Assembly (NCBI GenBank): GCA_016649525.1
Contig: JAENXM010000092.1
Coordinates: forward strand, 1-6,868
DNA: 6,868 bases
DNA from: Actinomycetota bacterium
GTDB taxonomy: Bacteria > Actinomycetota > Geothermincolia > Fen-727 > Anoxymicrobiaceae
Reading direction: 5' to 3'
The translations under genes were made by a program, and so were the position numbers. The notes beneath the pieces were generated by a model. The model was not told the DNA's origin and did not search any database. It saw nothing but the letters and a program-made list of their open reading frames with translations. Positions 5,319 to 6,868 of this stretch are shown piece by piece (within the stretch, counting starts at the first letter, position 1; every line of letters begins with the position of its first letter).

Positions 5319-6155
5319 ATGCCGAGCATAGGCTATCTTGGCCCCCCGGGGACGTTCACCCAGGAAGCCCTGGAGGCAAACCTGTCCGAGAACTTCGGCA
5401 CCAGTGTTCCTTATGGGACTGTCCCGGAGGTGCTACTCGCCGTTGAGGCCGGCGAGGTCAAAAGCGGGTTCGTGCCGATAGAGAACTCCATAGAGGGCTC
5501 GGTGAACGTTACACTCGATACCCTTGCGTTCGAGACACAGATCTACATCGAGCGGGAGATCGTCCACCCGATACGGCATCGTCTCGTCGCAAAGCCGGGA
5601 GTATCCGAGGAAGAGATCAAGGAGATTGTCTCCCACCCGCACGCTACCGCCCAGTGCAGGCGCTTTCTTACCAGGAACTTCCCGAAAGTGCCGCTGGTGG
5701 CGGCGAACAGCACTGCGGAGGCGGCGAAGACGGTTTCAGGGATGGACGAGCCCGCGGCGGCGGTGACGACAGAGATAGCGGCGTCTCTCTACGACCTCGT
5801 CGTGCTTGAGCGCGACATCGAGGATTACCCCTCAAACCGCACACGCTTCATAGTCGTGGGGAAAGAAAGGCCGCCGCCCACCGGCGCCGACAAGACATCG
5901 ATGGCGTGCTTCATCAGGGAGAACCGCCCCGGCAGCCTTCTCGAGATCCTCACCGAGTTCGCGTCCCGCGGCATCAACCTCACGAAGATCGAGTCACGAC
6001 CCACGAAGAAGGTTCTCGGGGAATATTATTTCTTTATCGACATCGACGGACACGTGGAGGACGAAGCGGTCAAGGACGCCCTAGGGTCGCTCATGGGGAA
6101 ACTGCGCGAGATAAAGCTGCTCGGTTCTTACCCGGCCGCGCCGCCTCTAGGATAG
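5319..6155 (+). CDS. pheA: Prephenate dehydratase (PheA, monofunctional, with ACT domain)
   Basis: It converts prephenate to phenylpyruvate by decarboxylation and dehydration, the committed step to phenylalanine, in the cytoplasm. At 278 residues it is a normal monofunctional enzyme without chorismate mutase. The catalytic domain (1-180) shows GYLGPPGTFTQEAL (5-18), PIENSIEGSV (53-62), SHPHATAQC (105-113) and the catalytic NRTRF motif with Thr175-Arg176-Phe177. The ACT regulatory domain (about 193-272) has RPGSLLEIL (203-211) in the GAL-type phenylalanine-binding loop, with Ser for the usual Ala, and ESRP (225-228), so phenylalanine feedback inhibition is expected. The ATG at 5319 has GGAGA six bases upstream. 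The gene is packed between DUF4446 (two-base gap) and serS (12-base gap), so all three are probably co-transcribed. Confidence 0.96.
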   Translation: MPSIGYLGPPGTFTQEALEANLSENFGTSVPYGTVPEVLLAVEAGEVKSGFVPIENSIEGSVNVTLDTLAFETQIYIEREIVHPIRHRLVAKPGVSEEEIKEIVSHPHATAQCRRFLTRNFPKVPLVAANSTAEAAKTVSGMDEPAAAVTTEIAASLYDLVVLERDIEDYPSNRTRFIVVGKERPPPTGADKTSMACFIRENRPGSLLEILTEFASRGINLTKIESRPTKKVLGEYYFFIDIDGHVEDEAVKDALGSLMGKLREIKLLGSYPAAPPLG

Positions 6156-6167
6156 GGGAAGGACGAA

Positions 6168-6868
6168 GTGCTCGACATCAAGCTCATAAGAGATGACCCG
6201 GATCTCGTCAAGAAGGCCATCCAAAACCGCGGCATGGAGGCTGACGTCGACGGCATACTCGCGCTCGACGAGCGCCGCCGCGGGCTCCTGTTCGAGGTCG
6301 AGGAGCTCAAGCACGAGCGCAACAGGGCAAGCGACGAGATCGTCGCCCTGAAGAAATCGGGCGGAGACGCGGCTCCGATAGTGGAGCGCATGAAGGAGAT
6401 ATCAGAGCGCATCAAGGAAATGGACCTGAACGTCCGCGATGTCGAGGAGCAGTTGAGAACCTTAATGCTCGAAGTCCCGAACATCCCGCACGAAACGGTG
6501 CCGGTGGGCTCGGACCCGGAATCGAACGTCGAGGTAAGGCGCTGGGGCGAGCCTCCGGAGTTCACCTTCAAGCCCCGCCCGCACTGGGAGGTAGGCGAGG
6601 GGCTCGACATCCTGGACTTCAAGAGGGGGGCGAAGATCGCGAGCGCGCGGTTCACGCTCCTCAAGGGCGCCGGGGCACTCCTGGAGCGAGCCCTAATCAA
6701 CTTCATGTTGGACCTGCATACGAGGGAACATGGCTATACTGAGGTCTTCCCGCCGATACTGAACAACCCGGAAGCGTTCGTTGGGGTCGGGCAGCTTCCA
6801 AAGTTCGCGAAGGACATGTTCTGGTGCCGCGACGACGACCTCCTGCTGGTCCCGACCGCCGAGGTTCC
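6168..6868 (+). CDS. serS: Seryl-tRNA synthetase, N-terminal part (cut by window end)
   Basis: This class II aminoacyl-tRNA synthetase charges tRNA-Ser (and tRNA-Sec where present) with serine. The 233 residues visible are about 55% of a normal SerRS. MLDIKLIRDDPDLVKKAIQN is the standard start. Residues about 28-102 form the long antiparallel coiled-coil arm that grips the tRNA. The linker has PNIPHETVPVG (104-114) and RRWGEP (124-129). Residues 167-196 contain motif 1 (GAGALLERALINFMLD then EHGYTEVFPP), and VGVGQLPKF (205-213) and VPTAEV (228-233) lead into motif 2. The start is GTG, chosen because it gives the family N-terminus and has a strong AAGGA four bases upstream; this binding site abuts the pheA stop. 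No T-box leader is present, as expected for an internal operon gene. Confidence 0.96.
   Translation, partial: MLDIKLIRDDPDLVKKAIQNRGMEADVDGILALDERRRGLLFEVEELKHERNRASDEIVALKKSGGDAAPIVERMKEISERIKEMDLNVRDVEEQLRTLMLEVPNIPHETVPVGSDPESNVEVRRWGEPPEFTFKPRPHWEVGEGLDILDFKRGAKIASARFTLLKGAGALLERALINFMLDLHTREHGYTEVFPPILNNPEAFVGVGQLPKFAKDMFWCRDDDLLLVPTAEV

Noticed and set aside
6128..6706. Open frame of 192 codons on the minus strand opposite serS.
   Set aside because: Serine-rich mirror of the coiled-coil coding region of serS; not a credible gene.

Overview
The window is a high-GC bacterial chromosome segment with tightly packed genes. It holds six complete protein genes plus the 5' part of a seventh. 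The mixture of families (a DUF4446 membrane protein just upstream of pheA and serS, and a nickel-pincer cofactor cluster), the high GC and the frequent AGG and ATA codons would fit an anaerobic Gram-positive lineage, such as a deep-branching actinobacterium or a clostridium-like Firmicute. This placement is inference only; no rRNA or other phylogenetic marker is complete here.

Layout. Positions 51-1166 (+) encode a single-pass membrane protein with a long basic cytoplasmic N-terminus and a C-terminal CARDB-like beta-sandwich; its function is unknown. Positions 1167-1325 are a convergent intergenic gap filled with five perfect or near-perfect hairpins, four of which are related to each other. 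On the minus strand, reading 4112 down to 1326, lies a compact operon larE-larB-larC. It encodes the three proteins that convert nicotinic acid adenine dinucleotide into the nickel-pincer nucleotide (NPN) cofactor of LarA-type racemases and epimerases. No larA is present in the window. Positions 4113-4299 form a divergent promoter region with one TATAAT hexamer on each strand. Rightward from it runs a second operon: a DUF4446 membrane protein with a long charged, proline-rich tail, then pheA (prephenate dehydratase), then serS (seryl-tRNA synthetase), which is cut by the window edge.

How they work together. LarB carboxylates and hydrolyses NaAD, LarE adds sulfur to both carboxylates, and LarC inserts nickel. 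The LarE here carries a CxxC plus a third conserved Cys, the pattern of the iron-sulfur-dependent LarE class rather than the sacrificial L. plantarum type. The rightward operon combines an aromatic amino-acid biosynthesis gene with a translation gene, with very short gaps and strong ribosome binding sites.

The most noteworthy non-coding signal is the hairpin cluster between the two convergent genes. Two copies of a palindrome face the first gene, and two copies of a compensated variant face larC. The larC-side copies sit in a 39-bp direct repeat that duplicates the last codons of larC together with its stop codon. I see no CRISPR array, tRNA, rRNA, transposase or phage gene, and no clear evidence of a new multi-gene system.
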